A DNA stretch of 64,000 nucleotides from Streptomyces sp. NBC_00224 (GCF_041435195.1 NZ_CP108106.1:124001-188000), one strand, 5' to 3'. Numbered from the stretch's first letter, positions 18,401 to 27,290 are shown. The notes: generated by a model from the sequence alone, not told the origin. Numbers and translations are program-made.

Positions 18401-21400
18401 ACTTCGCCAGTGTCTGGAGCGTGCCGTCACTAGCCGCCGTCCAGCCCTGACCGTCCGACCCAGCGCAGGTGGCCAGACGGATCGGCGTACGGTCGTCGCG
18501 GCTGCCATCGCGCGGCTCGACGCACTTGCCCTCAAGCCCCCTGATTGTGCTGACCGGCATGGCGGTCCCTGCCTCGCGGAACTTCCACCGCTGCTTTGGA
18601 CTGTCTGCCTCGCAGGCCGCCAACTCCAGTGGCTGCTCTGCCTCTCCAGCACTCAGGCAGCGCCCGTCAGCGCCACTCACCAAGGTGTACCAGCCTCCGC
18701 CTGCTGCCTTGGCCTGCCACACCTGGTTGGCGTTGCCTTCCTGGGTCTCGACCAGATGCGTGCGGTGGGGTCCAGGATCGTGATCGACCGCCATGCCTGG
18801 CTTCGCGGCCGCGGTGATCCGCCAGTTTTCTCCGCCCAGTGACCGCATCACCCAGCGCTGTGCCTCTGAGTCGTTGGGCTCGTACGCCTGCACGCTGGTG
18901 CCGCTCTCGGTGCTGCTTCCCTTCAGGTCCATCACCGTGCCGGTAGCCGACCTCAGCTCCATGCGTCCCCCGTCGCGCGGCTCCGTCCCGCCAGCCGGGT
19001 CACGCGGGGTGATGACCACATCGGCCGGGTAGTCGATGTACCAGTACTGGTCGTCCATGACGTGCGGACAGGGGTCGTGGCTGACCCACTTCTTCCCCTT
19101 CGACTCCTTGCCTGGATCCTGCGCCAGACAGGTGCTTGCTGCCCGGCCTTGGTCCAGGGACAGTGCGACCCGGCCGTCGTCACGACGTGACAGGAACCAG
19201 GCTTTCTCCTTGCCGCCCAGATAGGTCCAGCTGTTCCAGGTGTCGAGGTAGCGGCCGTTGTGCTGTGCCTGCAGCGAGATGCGACCCGTGCCAGCGTTGC
19301 GCAGCAGCCACCGCTGGCTGCCCGAAGCCTTATCCGGGGACGTGATGAGGTAGTCGTCCTTGCGCGCCCCTGCGGCGTCCAGGACCTCCCCGGTGAGTGC
19401 GTTGCGCAACCGGACGACCCCCTCACGCTCGCCCCTCAGCGGGCTGGTCTTCGTGCCACCGTCCACTGCTCCGCATTCGTAGGCGGCAACGTCGTTCTGC
19501 GCCAGCGCCTGACCCAGCCCGGTCAGACACGATGCCAGCGCCAGTTGTCCAAACGCGTTGGGGTGGATCGCCTCCTGCTGATCCCCCTGCGCCTTCCCTT
19601 CGAACCACGCCTTCGTCCAGCTGGCGAGATACGGGACCCAGCGGACCCATTCGGCCTTCTCCGCCGGCAAGGGGTTGCTGTTGTTGTTCGCGCTGGTGGC
19701 CTGTTCCGCCGACTTGGCGCACAACTCGTGCCCGGCAAACGCGTTCTGCACGTCCAGGAACTTCGCCCCGGCAGTCCCGGCGGCAGCCCGCAGCATGCTG
19801 CTGATGCGGGGTACGACGGAGTCGCGGGCCCAGTCGGAGTCGGTGTCACGGAACGGGCATCCGCCACTGGTGTACCGGGGGAAGCTCAACGCACCTTCGC
19901 CGTAGCGGTAATCGGAGCTCTTCGGGAGCACGTTGGGATACGACTGGAGCACCAGGCGGTAATCCGACTGGCCCGCTGCCCTCATCGCGCTGCGGATATC
20001 CATCAGGTTCTTGGTCACCTTGGCCCGGACCCCGTCGAGCGCATCGGCAAACGCCTTCTCCCGGGTGCTGGAGCACTGCCACCGGACGGCAGGATCGAGG
20101 TTCCCGACCGAATCCTCCAGATAGGATTTCGCACACGCCTGAACGATTTCACTGAAGTTCAGGTCGTTTCCGCCGATGGACAGCACGACCATCCGGATGT
20201 CGTACTCCCGGGCCAGGTCTGTGAGCTGCTGAACCTGTGGCTTCTTGTCCTTAAATGCTGTGGAAGTGATGTTCTCGGTCGTCGCCCCCGAGCAGGCGAG
20301 GTTGAACCGGCGCTCTGCGGGAATCCCATCGAACTCAACTCCCTTGATGGGGGCCACGTCCGACCGGTCGCAGCGGTTCCCCCCGACATAGGACGTCGCG
20401 TCGTAGACACAGTCCTGCCCGCTCTGGCACCTCGACTTCCGGTCGGTGCCCCACACGTCACCTTCCTCCTTGGTGAGCGCGTTGCCCGCCCATCGGCCGC
20501 CCTCACCGGAGAGGTAGCTGTCGCCCATCGAGACGATGGCGGACGGCCTACCCGTACACGCATCACCCACCGCGCGCGCCTTCGGCCCAGCACTCGACCT
20601 GGCAACAGGAGCGCAGTCAGTGCCGAACCGCACTGCCCAGTGGTCGGACTTGAGGTCGTCGATGCGCTTCGGATGGACGCCTCGACTGGTACCCGTGCCC
20701 GCGATCATGTAATCCAGCACCTTATCGTCACGGGTGGGCTCGGTCGTGGCTATCAGACGAGCCCCCAGCGCGTCCAATTCGCCCTGTGGCCACTGGTCCG
20801 ACTCCCGGTTGAAGTCCCCCATCACGGCCCAGTCGCCAGTTCCCGCGTCGTCGTGGGCTGCTTCAACCAGACTGGACGCGTCGCCGCCCCCGTTCTCCGC
20901 ATGTGCGCTGTACAGCCAGGTACCGGCCACCCGGATCCCCAGCATCGGCTTCGGGCTCTTCTTACTGTCACCGATAGCACCCACCCGGCCGATCACGTGG
21001 ACGTTCGTATCGTTCAGAGCGATGTCCCTATCGACCAGAAACGCAATATTTCGCGTACGATTCTTGGCCACCCTGGTTTCGAGGAAGTAGTAGAAGTAGT
21101 TCCCGACGGCCGTGCATTTGATCACCGTATAAGGAATCTGCTCCTTCGGTCCTCTGCTGATGAAATCGCGATTATCGCCGCCAGCACACTGATAGCCGGG
21201 CGGTTCGCTTTTTTCAACCTCTTGCAGAGCTATAGCTTGTGGAGCGTTAGCTTCTCCTAGTAGTTCCTGGACCTCCCCCCAATACTTGGGAGAATTCCAC
21301 ATATTGAACGTTGCCGTGCGAAGGCCGGACACCGCCGCCTGGGCAGCGGGGGCGCTGGCACCCATCACCCCGAGCAGTCCGGCCATCAGCGCGGCGACGA

Positions 21401-21455
21401 GCGCGGCGGACACCAACCGCACCCTCGGCCGTATCCGGCCCCTTCTTCTTTTCAT
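15441..21455 (-). CDS. 2004-aa secreted DNase I-like/SGNH/lectin/GH18 chitinase
   Basis: One uninterrupted frame encodes a multidomain exoprotein. Residues 1-40 are a signal peptide (KRRRGR...APAAQA). Residues 41-285 form an endonuclease/exonuclease/phosphatase domain with ATFNMWN, ALQEVEK, VMGDFNR and KSDHWA. About 300-665 is an SGNH/GDSL hydrolase with GDSYLSGEG, GGNDLNF and HPNAFGQ. About 670-1150 has ricin-type lectin-like repeats with QRW/QKW motifs. About 1158-1640 is a GH18 chitinase with SVGGW and NGVDIDYEYP; the first Asp of the usual DxxDxDxE motif is Asn, while the catalytic Glu remains. About 1655-1790 is a beta-sandwich domain, then more lectin-like repeats. It is likely secreted to attack chitinous or cell-wall material and possibly extracellular nucleic acid or esters. 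Confidence 0.88.
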   Translation of the reverse strand: MKRRRGRIRPRVRLVSAALVAALMAGLLGVMGASAPAAQAAVSGLRTATFNMWNSPKYWGEVQELLGEANAPQAIALQEVEKSEPPGYQCAGGDNRDFISRGPKEQIPYTVIKCTAVGNYFYYFLETRVAKNRTRNIAFLVDRDIALNDTNVHVIGRVGAIGDSKKSPKPMLGIRVAGTWLYSAHAENGGGDASSLVEAAHDDAGTGDWAVMGDFNRESDQWPQGELDALGARLIATTEPTRDDKVLDYMIAGTGTSRGVHPKRIDDLKSDHWAVRFGTDCAPVARSSAGPKARAVGDACTGRPSAIVSMGDSYLSGEGGRWAGNALTKEEGDVWGTDRKSRCQSGQDCVYDATSYVGGNRCDRSDVAPIKGVEFDGIPAERRFNLACSGATTENITSTAFKDKKPQVQQLTDLAREYDIRMVVLSIGGNDLNFSEIVQACAKSYLEDSVGNLDPAVRWQCSSTREKAFADALDGVRAKVTKNLMDIRSAMRAAGQSDYRLVLQSYPNVLPKSSDYRYGEGALSFPRYTSGGCPFRDTDSDWARDSVVPRISSMLRAAAGTAGAKFLDVQNAFAGHELCAKSAEQATSANNNSNPLPAEKAEWVRWVPYLASWTKAWFEGKAQGDQQEAIHPNAFGQLALASCLTGLGQALAQNDVAAYECGAVDGGTKTSPLRGEREGVVRLRNALTGEVLDAAGARKDDYLITSPDKASGSQRWLLRNAGTGRISLQAQHNGRYLDTWNSWTYLGGKEKAWFLSRRDDGRVALSLDQGRAASTCLAQDPGKESKGKKWVSHDPCPHVMDDQYWYIDYPADVVITPRDPAGGTEPRDGGRMELRSATGTVMDLKGSSTESGTSVQAYEPNDSEAQRWVMRSLGGENWRITAAAKPGMAVDHDPGPHRTHLVETQEGNANQVWQAKAAGGGWYTLVSGADGRCLSAGEAEQPLELAACEADSPKQRWKFREAGTAMPVSTIRGLEGKCVEPRDGSRDDRTPIRLATCAGSDGQGWTAASDGTLQTLAKCLDVDGGRADNGTPVQLYACNGSAAQRWVYSARQELRNPSSGKCLDVPGSDTARALQLYNCNGSDAQKWQMSAPPIGQPDGGDAGDPYDGSLDDRGTKPAFTGDCRPEGMAQTQGVAARYCDAYDSSGREWVGNNRTRRLVGYFTGWRAGVNGDPKYLVSNIPWSKVTHINYAFAKVDGNRISIGDESDPQNPATGMTWPGEKNAMDSSLPYKGHFNLLNSYKKKHPAVKTLISVGGWADTRNFYAMTTNADGSVNQAGIDTFADSVTEFLDRYGFNGVDIDYEYPTALPNTGNPKDWDVSNPRRKGLQQGYNALMKTLREKLDWAGADKGRYYLLTSAGSSSGYLVRGLDAGQALQYQDYVNVMTYDLHGSWNKYVGPQAPLYDDGKDHELADAGIYNDQAADTKDFQKHGYFNTDWAYHYYRGALPPGRINLGIPYYSRGWRDVQGGSDGLWGTATMPEQSQCPLGTGGRGPANAQACGLGAVGIDNVWHDTENGREVGAGSNPLWHTKNLQAGITPGYLTSYGVDTDRAEGQLSGTYAEKYSDALQAPWLWNASKRVFLSTENEKSIDAKSRYITDKGIGGAMIWELAGDYTQRPGGEWGMGYDLTTRLDNALKGAGAYGNTKAGGQQQPREVIDVTAQLVDFPTGKDDFYPIQPKLRITNNTGVTLAQGTQISLDLPTSTPPVVKDNDYKEIKGLTPGHTGPNVGGLKGDFHRLTLTLGYCEDLAPGKSRDIDLKYYLPITGPSNVTFTIGGKEYASTGDRRRDVSAATPPAPSTGSECQAATWKQGQVYRPDGGRLWRMYDKGDKGWMFEYGDSPPGNPMMIDNNPDQSRVHLVEAMEQNPNQYWKIQLAGEGTYTVSSGERCMTATAARKDIASLGCDGRAEQKWKLVPIADNGSEGAPGAPKHNGVFKLRSLSGGNDLEVAGGTTDQGTHILAGDTKASTAAFVKHQGYYWYAQWYTTAEPGTAEANGGKPWKRLSPAP

Positions 21456-21719
21456 CCGGCACCCCTGGACTGGCCGCTACTTGACCCGCCCACCCCAGCA
21501 CATGCGACTCAACAGGCGATAAACACTCGTTCATCGGCAGTCACCGCCCGGCACTTGCGCCCCAGCGGCGGGCGAGCGAGTGGACCCCTGCGGAGGACTT
21601 GGCGGCGCGGGCAGACCCCTCTCCCGGAGCAACGCGCACCCTCCTTGCCGCCCCGGGCACCGCCGCGCAGTGAAGGTCTACAGATCAACACCGACCCTAG
21701 AACACCCAGAGAAGTACTG

Positions 21720-21741
21720 ATTTGACCTAAAAGTCTCAAAT
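21720..21741. promoter_or_regulatory. ATTTGA/TCAAAT inverted repeat in divergent promoter
   Basis: ATTTGA (21720-21725) and TCAAAT (21736-21741) form a perfect inverted repeat separated by 10 bp. It is in the AT-richest part of the region between the chitinase start and the lipoprotein start, so it may be an operator for one or both. No regulator is assigned. Confidence 0.35.
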
Positions 21742-21874
21742 GTTAGTCGGGAAATGGGGGCGTATCTGCGTAGCCTGGCGGTGGCGCAAGCCCGCCACCG
21801 GGCCGTAGCTCTGAGCCCTGCATGCCGAAATCCAAGGACAGCGGCCGACCGCACCGCGTTCTACGGGAGACCAC

Positions 21875-22471
21875 GTGACAGCTCCACACCCCCCCTTATC
21901 TGCACACACCGTCGCTGCTCGCACCCGAAGACAGGGCGCAGCAATGCTCCTCGCCGGGACTCTGCTGGCGCTGGCCGGATGCAGCGCCAACAACTCCCCC
22001 GCATCGTCCAAGCCCCGCCCCGCCCCAACGGCTGTCTCTCACTCTCCCAGTTCGACCGCTGACGCCGCAGACGCGACCATCATCGCGGCATACACCAGCT
22101 CCTGGGACGCGCAGACCAAGGCCTACGGCAAGGCCTCTTCTGCGGGCACCGACCTGCAGAAGAACACCACCTTCAAGGCGCTGGCCGACGTCGAGAGCGA
22201 CCTGGTGGCCATGCGGAGGGCCGGGCAGGTGACCACCGGCAGGCCGGTGACCCGTCCGAGGGTCGTCACCGTGACCCACGGCAGAGTCCCCACGGCGACG
22301 GTCGTCGACTGTGTGGACACGACGAACTGGACGCTGGTCGACAAGGCCTCGAAGCGGAAGACGCCGCTGCCCACGACGCGGCTCATCAAATACGTCAGCA
22401 CGGCAACGCTGGAACAGTGGGGGACAATATGGATGGTCACCAAGCTGACCGCTCAAGAGCAGTCCTGTTAG
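21875..22471 (+). CDS. Lipoprotein of unknown function
   Basis: A 198-aa predicted lipoprotein. A charged N terminus and hydrophobic segment are followed by the lipobox LALAGC (Cys about residue 36), then a Ser/Pro/Thr-rich linker. The globular part begins ATIIAAYTSSWDAQTKAYGK and has two further cysteines near VVDCVDTTNW and the last residue, possibly a disulfide. The layout resembles the small secreted proteins that open Streptomyces Tad operons. It overlaps the next gene by 43 bp, so it probably starts the pilus operon. Confidence 0.75.
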   Translation: MTAPHPPLSAHTVAARTRRQGAAMLLAGTLLALAGCSANNSPASSKPRPAPTAVSHSPSSTADAADATIIAAYTSSWDAQTKAYGKASSAGTDLQKNTTFKALADVESDLVAMRRAGQVTTGRPVTRPRVVTVTHGRVPTATVVDCVDTTNWTLVDKASKRKTPLPTTRLIKYVSTATLEQWGTIWMVTKLTAQEQSC

Positions 22472-23313
22472 CCGGACCTCTCGCCGCCGTCACCGGGGCC
22501 CTGGTCCTGGCCTCGGCTTCCGTCGCGCACGCCGACCCTGATCCTGATGTGCGTGCCGGGACCTGTCAGTCCGTCAAGTTCTGTGTCGGCGTTGGAGTCG
22601 GTGGCAAGACCGGCGGCGCTACGGGGCAGGCGGGCGGGTCAAGCGGCAGCAGTGCCAGCGCCAGCAAGTTGAAGTGCCAGTACACCAAGGTCGAGGCGAA
22701 GCCTCCGCCCGCACACCCGGCCTGGGAGGGCAAGGACCCCGCGAAGTTCGAGATGTATTTCATGTCGTGCTCGGACGGCGGCCTGGACAACCCGGACGGT
22801 TTCATCGTCGTGCCGCAGGGGCAGCCGCCCGTGCCGCAGGTCGATCCGCGGGAGCTGGCCCAGCGCGCGGTCGACTCCATGACGCTGCTGGGCCCGGACA
22901 TCGCCAGCCCAAGGGCGAGCGGACGCTACACCGTGGGTGTCCCGATGTGGATGTGGGTCAACCAGAGAGCCACCACCTACGGGCCGAACTTCGCGTCGGC
23001 ATCGGCGGGCGGGATCACCGTCACCGCGACCGCGAAAGTATCGAGGATTGTGTGGGCCATGGGCGACGGCGCCACCGTGACCTGCAACGGGCCCGGCACC
23101 CCCTACACCTCCTCCGGTGCCATGGCCCCGTCTCCCACCTGCGGGCACCTCTACTCCACCACCTCGGCTGATGCCCGCAGCAGTCGGTTCCTGGTGACCG
23201 CGACGTCGACGTGGGCGATCACCTGGCAGGGCGGCGGACAGGCCGGCCAGCTCACGGAAGTCCGCCACAGCACCGTGCCGGTCACGGTCGGCGAAGTCCA
23301 AGTCGTCCGATAG
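22429..23313 (+). CDS. Secreted protein of the Tad operon
   Basis: A 294-aa exported protein with a signal peptide (AVLLAGPLAAVTGALVLASASVAHA). Mature features are two cysteine pairs (TCQSVKFC; later TCNGPGTPY and TCGHLY), a Gly/Ser-rich segment around residues 60-75, and a C-terminal Trp-rich beta region (STWAITWQGGGQAGQLTEV). Proteins of this type sit at the head of Streptomyces Tad loci, but their role is not established; a pilus-associated cell-surface role is inferred. The start overlaps the lipoprotein gene; a GTG 12 bp further upstream is also possible. Confidence 0.72.
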   Translation: MDGHQADRSRAVLLAGPLAAVTGALVLASASVAHADPDPDVRAGTCQSVKFCVGVGVGGKTGGATGQAGGSSGSSASASKLKCQYTKVEAKPPPAHPAWEGKDPAKFEMYFMSCSDGGLDNPDGFIVVPQGQPPVPQVDPRELAQRAVDSMTLLGPDIASPRASGRYTVGVPMWMWVNQRATTYGPNFASASAGGITVTATAKVSRIVWAMGDGATVTCNGPGTPYTSSGAMAPSPTCGHLYSTTSADARSSRFLVTATSTWAITWQGGGQAGQLTEVRHSTVPVTVGEVQVVR

Positions 23314-23334
23314 CGCCGCCGGAAGGAGACAACG

Positions 23335-24042
23335 GTGAGTAAGACCGAACAACATCCCGGCGCCGCTGGCGCGCACGGTATTCCCCAGCAGCGCGCTGTC
23401 GGCGGACCGGTGGCTCCGCCCCGGGTCTCGGCGCGCAGGCGGCGCCCCGGCGTCATGGCGCTGTCCCTGGCGCTGATCGCCGCCGGGGGTGCCGGAGTTG
23501 CGGTCCTGCTGCTGCAGGTCGGCCACCGCACGGAGGTGGTGACCGTGGTCCGCGACGTCCAGGTCGGCCAGGTCCTGAGCGAGCACGACCTGGGCAGGGC
23601 GTCTCTCGCCCTGGACCCGGCCGTCAAAGCGGTGCGCGCCGACAACCTGGCATCGGTGGTGGGCCAGCGGGCCGCCGTCGAACTGAGGCCCGGCTCCCTG
23701 CTCGCCCCCACCCAGGTGACGAAGGACCTGCTGGTCAAGCCGGGCGAACAGCTGGTGCCGATCGGTTTGGAGCCCAAGCAGATCCCCGCCACGGGGTTGG
23801 TGGCAGGCCAGAGGGTACAGCTGGTGCACGTCCCAGCCCCGGGCACTGCCGATGCGGGCAAAGTGTCGGAGGCCGCGCCGAAGACCCTTGTGGGCCGGGT
23901 CGTGAAGGCCTCGGGCGCCGCGCCCGGCACGGGGATCGTGGTCGTGGACGTGGCCACCGCCGCGACCGACGGCCCCACCGCCGCCGCGTGGGAGGCGGCC
24001 GGCACGCTGCGCCTGGTGTTGGCCGCTGCGGAGGGTCCGTGA
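23335..24042 (+). CDS. SAF-domain protein, CpaB/RcpC-like
   Basis: A 235-aa bitopic membrane protein. One transmembrane helix (VMALSLALIAAGGAGVAVLL, about residues 40-60) is followed by an extracytoplasmic SAF domain (VRDVQVGQVLSEHDLG and AVELRPGSLLAPTQV). CpaB/RcpC proteins assemble around the outer part of Tad pilus machines; in actinobacteria they probably act in the cell wall zone. The GTG start has AAGGAG upstream, and the stop overlaps the next start (TGATG). Confidence 0.85.
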   Translation: MSKTEQHPGAAGAHGIPQQRAVGGPVAPPRVSARRRRPGVMALSLALIAAGGAGVAVLLLQVGHRTEVVTVVRDVQVGQVLSEHDLGRASLALDPAVKAVRADNLASVVGQRAAVELRPGSLLAPTQVTKDLLVKPGEQLVPIGLEPKQIPATGLVAGQRVQLVHVPAPGTADAGKVSEAAPKTLVGRVVKASGAAPGTGIVVVDVATAATDGPTAAAWEAAGTLRLVLAAAEGP

Positions 24043-24869
24043 TGGCGGTGATCGCCCTCGCGGGCTGCAGCGGGGCGCCCGGCGTGACCACGACCGGCCT
24101 GGCCCTGCTGCTGGCGTGGCCGCTTCAGGCGGGGCGGCGGATGATCCTGGCGGAGTGCGACCCGGACGGCGGCGCCGTGGCACACGGCCTGCTGCAGGGC
24201 ACGCTCGGCGACCGCTACGGGCTGCGCAACCTCTCGGTGGCCGCCCGCAAAGGGGAGTTCAGCGACGCCTTCTGGCGCCAGCTCATCGACCTGAGCCGCA
24301 CAGACGGCCAGGGGAAGTCGCCGCGCGAGCGGCTGCTGCTGCCCGGCATCACCGACCCCGCGCAGGCCGCGAGCCTGGGACCGGTGTGGACGGTCCTGTC
24401 TGAGATGTTCCGGGGCATCGACACCATGAGCGGCCACGACGTGCTCATCGACCTCGGCCGACGCGGCGCGTACGGGCCGAGCGGGGTGCTAGCCGAGCAG
24501 GCCGATACCACGGTCGTGGTGGCCCGCAACACCCTGCGCGGTCTGCAGGCAGCCCAGGGCCGGGTGCGCGCCCTGCGAGACCACCTCGGTGACGTCAGCG
24601 TCCTGATGATCAACGAGGGGCCGTATCCGGTGGGTGAAGTGCGGCGCGTGCTGCAGGTGCCGGTGACCGCCACGCTGCCCTACGCGCCCGTGGAGGCCCG
24701 CGTGCTGTCCGACGGCACCGAAGCGCCCCGCCGGTTCACCAGGACGGCGCTCATGAAGGCCGCCCGCACCACCAGCCAGGTACTCATCCAGCAGGCCGCC
24801 CTGCGCCGGAAGCGCCTGCATCCACGCGACCCGCGCGCAGCGGACGGGGAGGCAACCCATGCACGCTAG
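24042..24869 (+). CDS. TadZ/CpaE-like ParA-family protein
   Basis: A 275-aa MinD/ParA-fold protein, the position normally occupied by TadZ/CpaE, which places the pilus machine in the cell. The N terminus VIALAGCSGAPGVTTTGLAL corresponds to the deviant Walker A region, but the usual KGGxGKT is SGAPGVTTTG, lacking the signature lysine, so ATP hydrolysis is doubtful. DVLIDLGRRG corresponds to the Walker B area. Translation is coupled to the SAF gene in front and overlaps the CpaF gene by 11 bp. Confidence 0.78.
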   Translation: MAVIALAGCSGAPGVTTTGLALLLAWPLQAGRRMILAECDPDGGAVAHGLLQGTLGDRYGLRNLSVAARKGEFSDAFWRQLIDLSRTDGQGKSPRERLLLPGITDPAQAASLGPVWTVLSEMFRGIDTMSGHDVLIDLGRRGAYGPSGVLAEQADTTVVVARNTLRGLQAAQGRVRALRDHLGDVSVLMINEGPYPVGEVRRVLQVPVTATLPYAPVEARVLSDGTEAPRRFTRTALMKAARTTSQVLIQQAALRRKRLHPRDPRAADGEATHAR

Positions 24870-26346
24870 GCCCCTGCACCCCGACCCCACCGTGGCACCA
24901 CTGCCCCAGGAACACACACGCCAGACCAGCGGCACACCCGCACCCGCGGGCTCCGCCTCGGGCACGCGGCGGCCCGGAGCGGCGGCCCCCGCCGTCACGG
25001 TCGACTACCGGGTGGTCCGGGAGATCGGGTCGCAGGTGGCCAAGCACCGCGAGGAACTCCTCAAGTCCCGGCCGGACATGGACCGGGCCAGCGAGGAACA
25101 GCGCTGCCTTCAGTGGATCGCCGAGGCCGTCGCGCTGTGGTCAGACGCCCAGGCGATGGCACCGGCGCAGGACGAAGCGCTGCGGCGCGCCGTGTACGAC
25201 CTGCTCTTCCGCGCAGGCCGGCTGCAGCCCTACCTGGACGATGACCGGGTCGAGGACATCCTCATCCAGGGCCCCGGCGAGGTGTGGCTGGACTACGGCG
25301 ACGGCGAGCGGCGCCGGGTGGGGCCGGTCGCGGACTCCGAGGAGGAACTGCTGGAGCTCTTGCGGGAGCTGGCCCGCGGCTCCGGGCACAGCGAGCGCAC
25401 CATCTCCACCGCCAGCCCGACGCTGGCTCTCTCCCTGGGGGACGGCTCCCGCCTCCAGGCCATCACGGGGCTCGGGCCGATGACGTACGCGGTCATCCGC
25501 CGCCACCGCATCTCCCACGCGGATCTCGACGACCTGGTGCGCATGGGCACCCTCGATACGGTCCTGCGTGACTTCCTCGGCGCCGCCGTACGGGCCGGGA
25601 AGAACCTGATGATCGCGGGGAAGCAGAAGGCCGGAAAGACCACGCTGCTGCGGGCGCTGCTCAAGGAGTTCGACCCGCACTGCCGGTTCGCCACCATCCA
25701 GAGCGAGGACGAGCTGTTCGCCCACGCCAACGGCTACCACTCGCAGGTGGTGTCGTTGGTGGGCCGCGAGTCCAACGGGGAGAAGGACGTTGCCGGGCGC
25801 GGCGCCGGTGAGGTCACGCTGCTGGACTTGATGCATCCCGCTTTGCGGATGTCGCTGGAGCGGATCGTGGTCGGCGAAGTCCGCGGGCCCGAAGTCGTCG
25901 CGATGATGCAGGCGCTGACGAACGGGTCGGGCGGCAACTTGTGCACCATCCACGCCCGGCGGCCCAACGTCGTCTTCGACCGGATCGCCGAGCTGTACGC
26001 GCTCGCCCAGGGCAATCTCTCCGAGCAGCTCGCCTACCGGCAGACCGCCAACGGCCTCGACTTCATCGTCTACGTGGACATGACGGACGAGACGCAGATC
26101 GGCGGGCGCCGTCACCGCTACGTCTCCCATGTCCTGGAGGTGACCGGAATCGGTGAGAACGGGCGCCCGGCCACCAATGAGGTCTTCTCCCCCGGCCGCG
26201 AGTGGGGCGAGCTGCGGGCCGTGCCGAGGATGGCCCCGGGCTGCATCGACGACCTGCGCCGCACCGGCTTCGACTCCGCCCTGCTGCAACAGCCCCACGG
26301 GGCCTGGGCACAGCCACTGGCGCTGACGCTGGGGGCGACCCGATGA
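24859..26346 (+). CDS. cpaF: Tad pilus assembly ATPase, CpaF/TadA family
   Basis: A 495-aa hexameric secretion ATPase that powers pilus assembly. The N-terminal helical domain is followed by the RecA-like core: Walker A GKQKAGKTT (about residue 254), an Asp box/Walker B region around RMSLERIVVGEVRGPE, and the His box GGNLCTIHARRP. The first 45 residues are Pro/Ala-rich and likely disordered. Neighbours on both sides are Tad components and overlaps are tight, so the assignment is firm. Confidence 0.92.
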   Translation: MHARPLHPDPTVAPLPQEHTRQTSGTPAPAGSASGTRRPGAAAPAVTVDYRVVREIGSQVAKHREELLKSRPDMDRASEEQRCLQWIAEAVALWSDAQAMAPAQDEALRRAVYDLLFRAGRLQPYLDDDRVEDILIQGPGEVWLDYGDGERRRVGPVADSEEELLELLRELARGSGHSERTISTASPTLALSLGDGSRLQAITGLGPMTYAVIRRHRISHADLDDLVRMGTLDTVLRDFLGAAVRAGKNLMIAGKQKAGKTTLLRALLKEFDPHCRFATIQSEDELFAHANGYHSQVVSLVGRESNGEKDVAGRGAGEVTLLDLMHPALRMSLERIVVGEVRGPEVVAMMQALTNGSGGNLCTIHARRPNVVFDRIAELYALAQGNLSEQLAYRQTANGLDFIVYVDMTDETQIGGRRHRYVSHVLEVTGIGENGRPATNEVFSPGREWGELRAVPRMAPGCIDDLRRTGFDSALLQQPHGAWAQPLALTLGATR

Positions 26347-27290
26347 CCTGGTTGTTCGCCCTGCTCAGCGGAATGGCCGCCACCAGCGGGCTGATCGGCG
26401 TTGTGGCCGGTGCCACGGGCACCACGGCGCCTCGACGGGCCCCGCTGCGCCAGCGCTGGCAGGCGGTGCTGCGCGGCGGACGCCCTCAAGGCGAGGACGC
26501 CCGGCTTGGCAGGCGCACCCTGATGGCCGCAGGGGGTCTGATCTGCGTGGCCGTGTGGCTGATCAGCGGGAACGTCGTCGGCGGTGCGCTGCTGGGCGCG
26601 GCCGTCATCGGCGTGCCCTGGCTGATCACCCCCGCGCGGATGGCCAAGGAGCACATCGGCCGCCTTGAAGCCCTGAGCGAGTGGACCCAGCGCCTGGCCG
26701 GTCTGCTGCGGCTGGGCATGGGCCTGGAACAGGCGATGATCACCAGCCGTCAGGGGGCGCCGGACGAGCTCACCCCGGAGATCGTCGCCCTGTCCGACCG
26801 GCTGCGGCTGGGCTGGCGACCTGAGGGAGCGCTGCGCGCGTTCGCCGATGACCTGGACGATGTCACTGCGGACAAGGTGAGTGCCGCGCTCATCATGTCG
26901 GCGGGCGACCGTGGCCCGGGCCTGGCGCAGGCCTTGGAGGACCTGTCGGGCACCGTCCGCGAAGACGTCGCGAAGAAACGTTCCATCGAGGCGGACCGGG
27001 CCAAACCGCGCACCACCATGCGATGGATGACGATCATCACGCTGGGGGTCGTGGTGGCGGGGTTCTTCGTGCCGTCCTACACAAGGCCCTACTCCACGCT
27101 GCTGGGGCAGCTCGTCCTCGCCCTCCTGACGTGCGGGTTCGTCGGCGTGCTCGCCGCGGCGCGGCAGCTCGGCTCCTTCAGGCGTATCCCCCGCTTCCTG
27201 GTCACCGACCCAGCCAGCACCGTCCGCCTGCCGATACCCGCACCAGAAATACCGGAGACCGCCCACACGCCAGAAGGAGCCGCCCCGTGA
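26343..27290 (+). CDS. tadB: Tad inner-membrane platform protein, TadB-like
   Basis: A 315-aa type II secretion system F-domain protein. N-terminal hydrophobic helices are followed by the cytoplasmic F domain (RLGMGLEQAMITSRQGAPDEL; SAALIMSAGDRGPGLAQALEDL) and C-terminal transmembrane helices. It forms the membrane platform with the following TadC-like protein. The ATG at 26343 overlaps the cpaF stop by four bases. Confidence 0.88.
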   Translation: MTWLFALLSGMAATSGLIGVVAGATGTTAPRRAPLRQRWQAVLRGGRPQGEDARLGRRTLMAAGGLICVAVWLISGNVVGGALLGAAVIGVPWLITPARMAKEHIGRLEALSEWTQRLAGLLRLGMGLEQAMITSRQGAPDELTPEIVALSDRLRLGWRPEGALRAFADDLDDVTADKVSAALIMSAGDRGPGLAQALEDLSGTVREDVAKKRSIEADRAKPRTTMRWMTIITLGVVVAGFFVPSYTRPYSTLLGQLVLALLTCGFVGVLAAARQLGSFRRIPRFLVTDPASTVRLPIPAPEIPETAHTPEGAAP

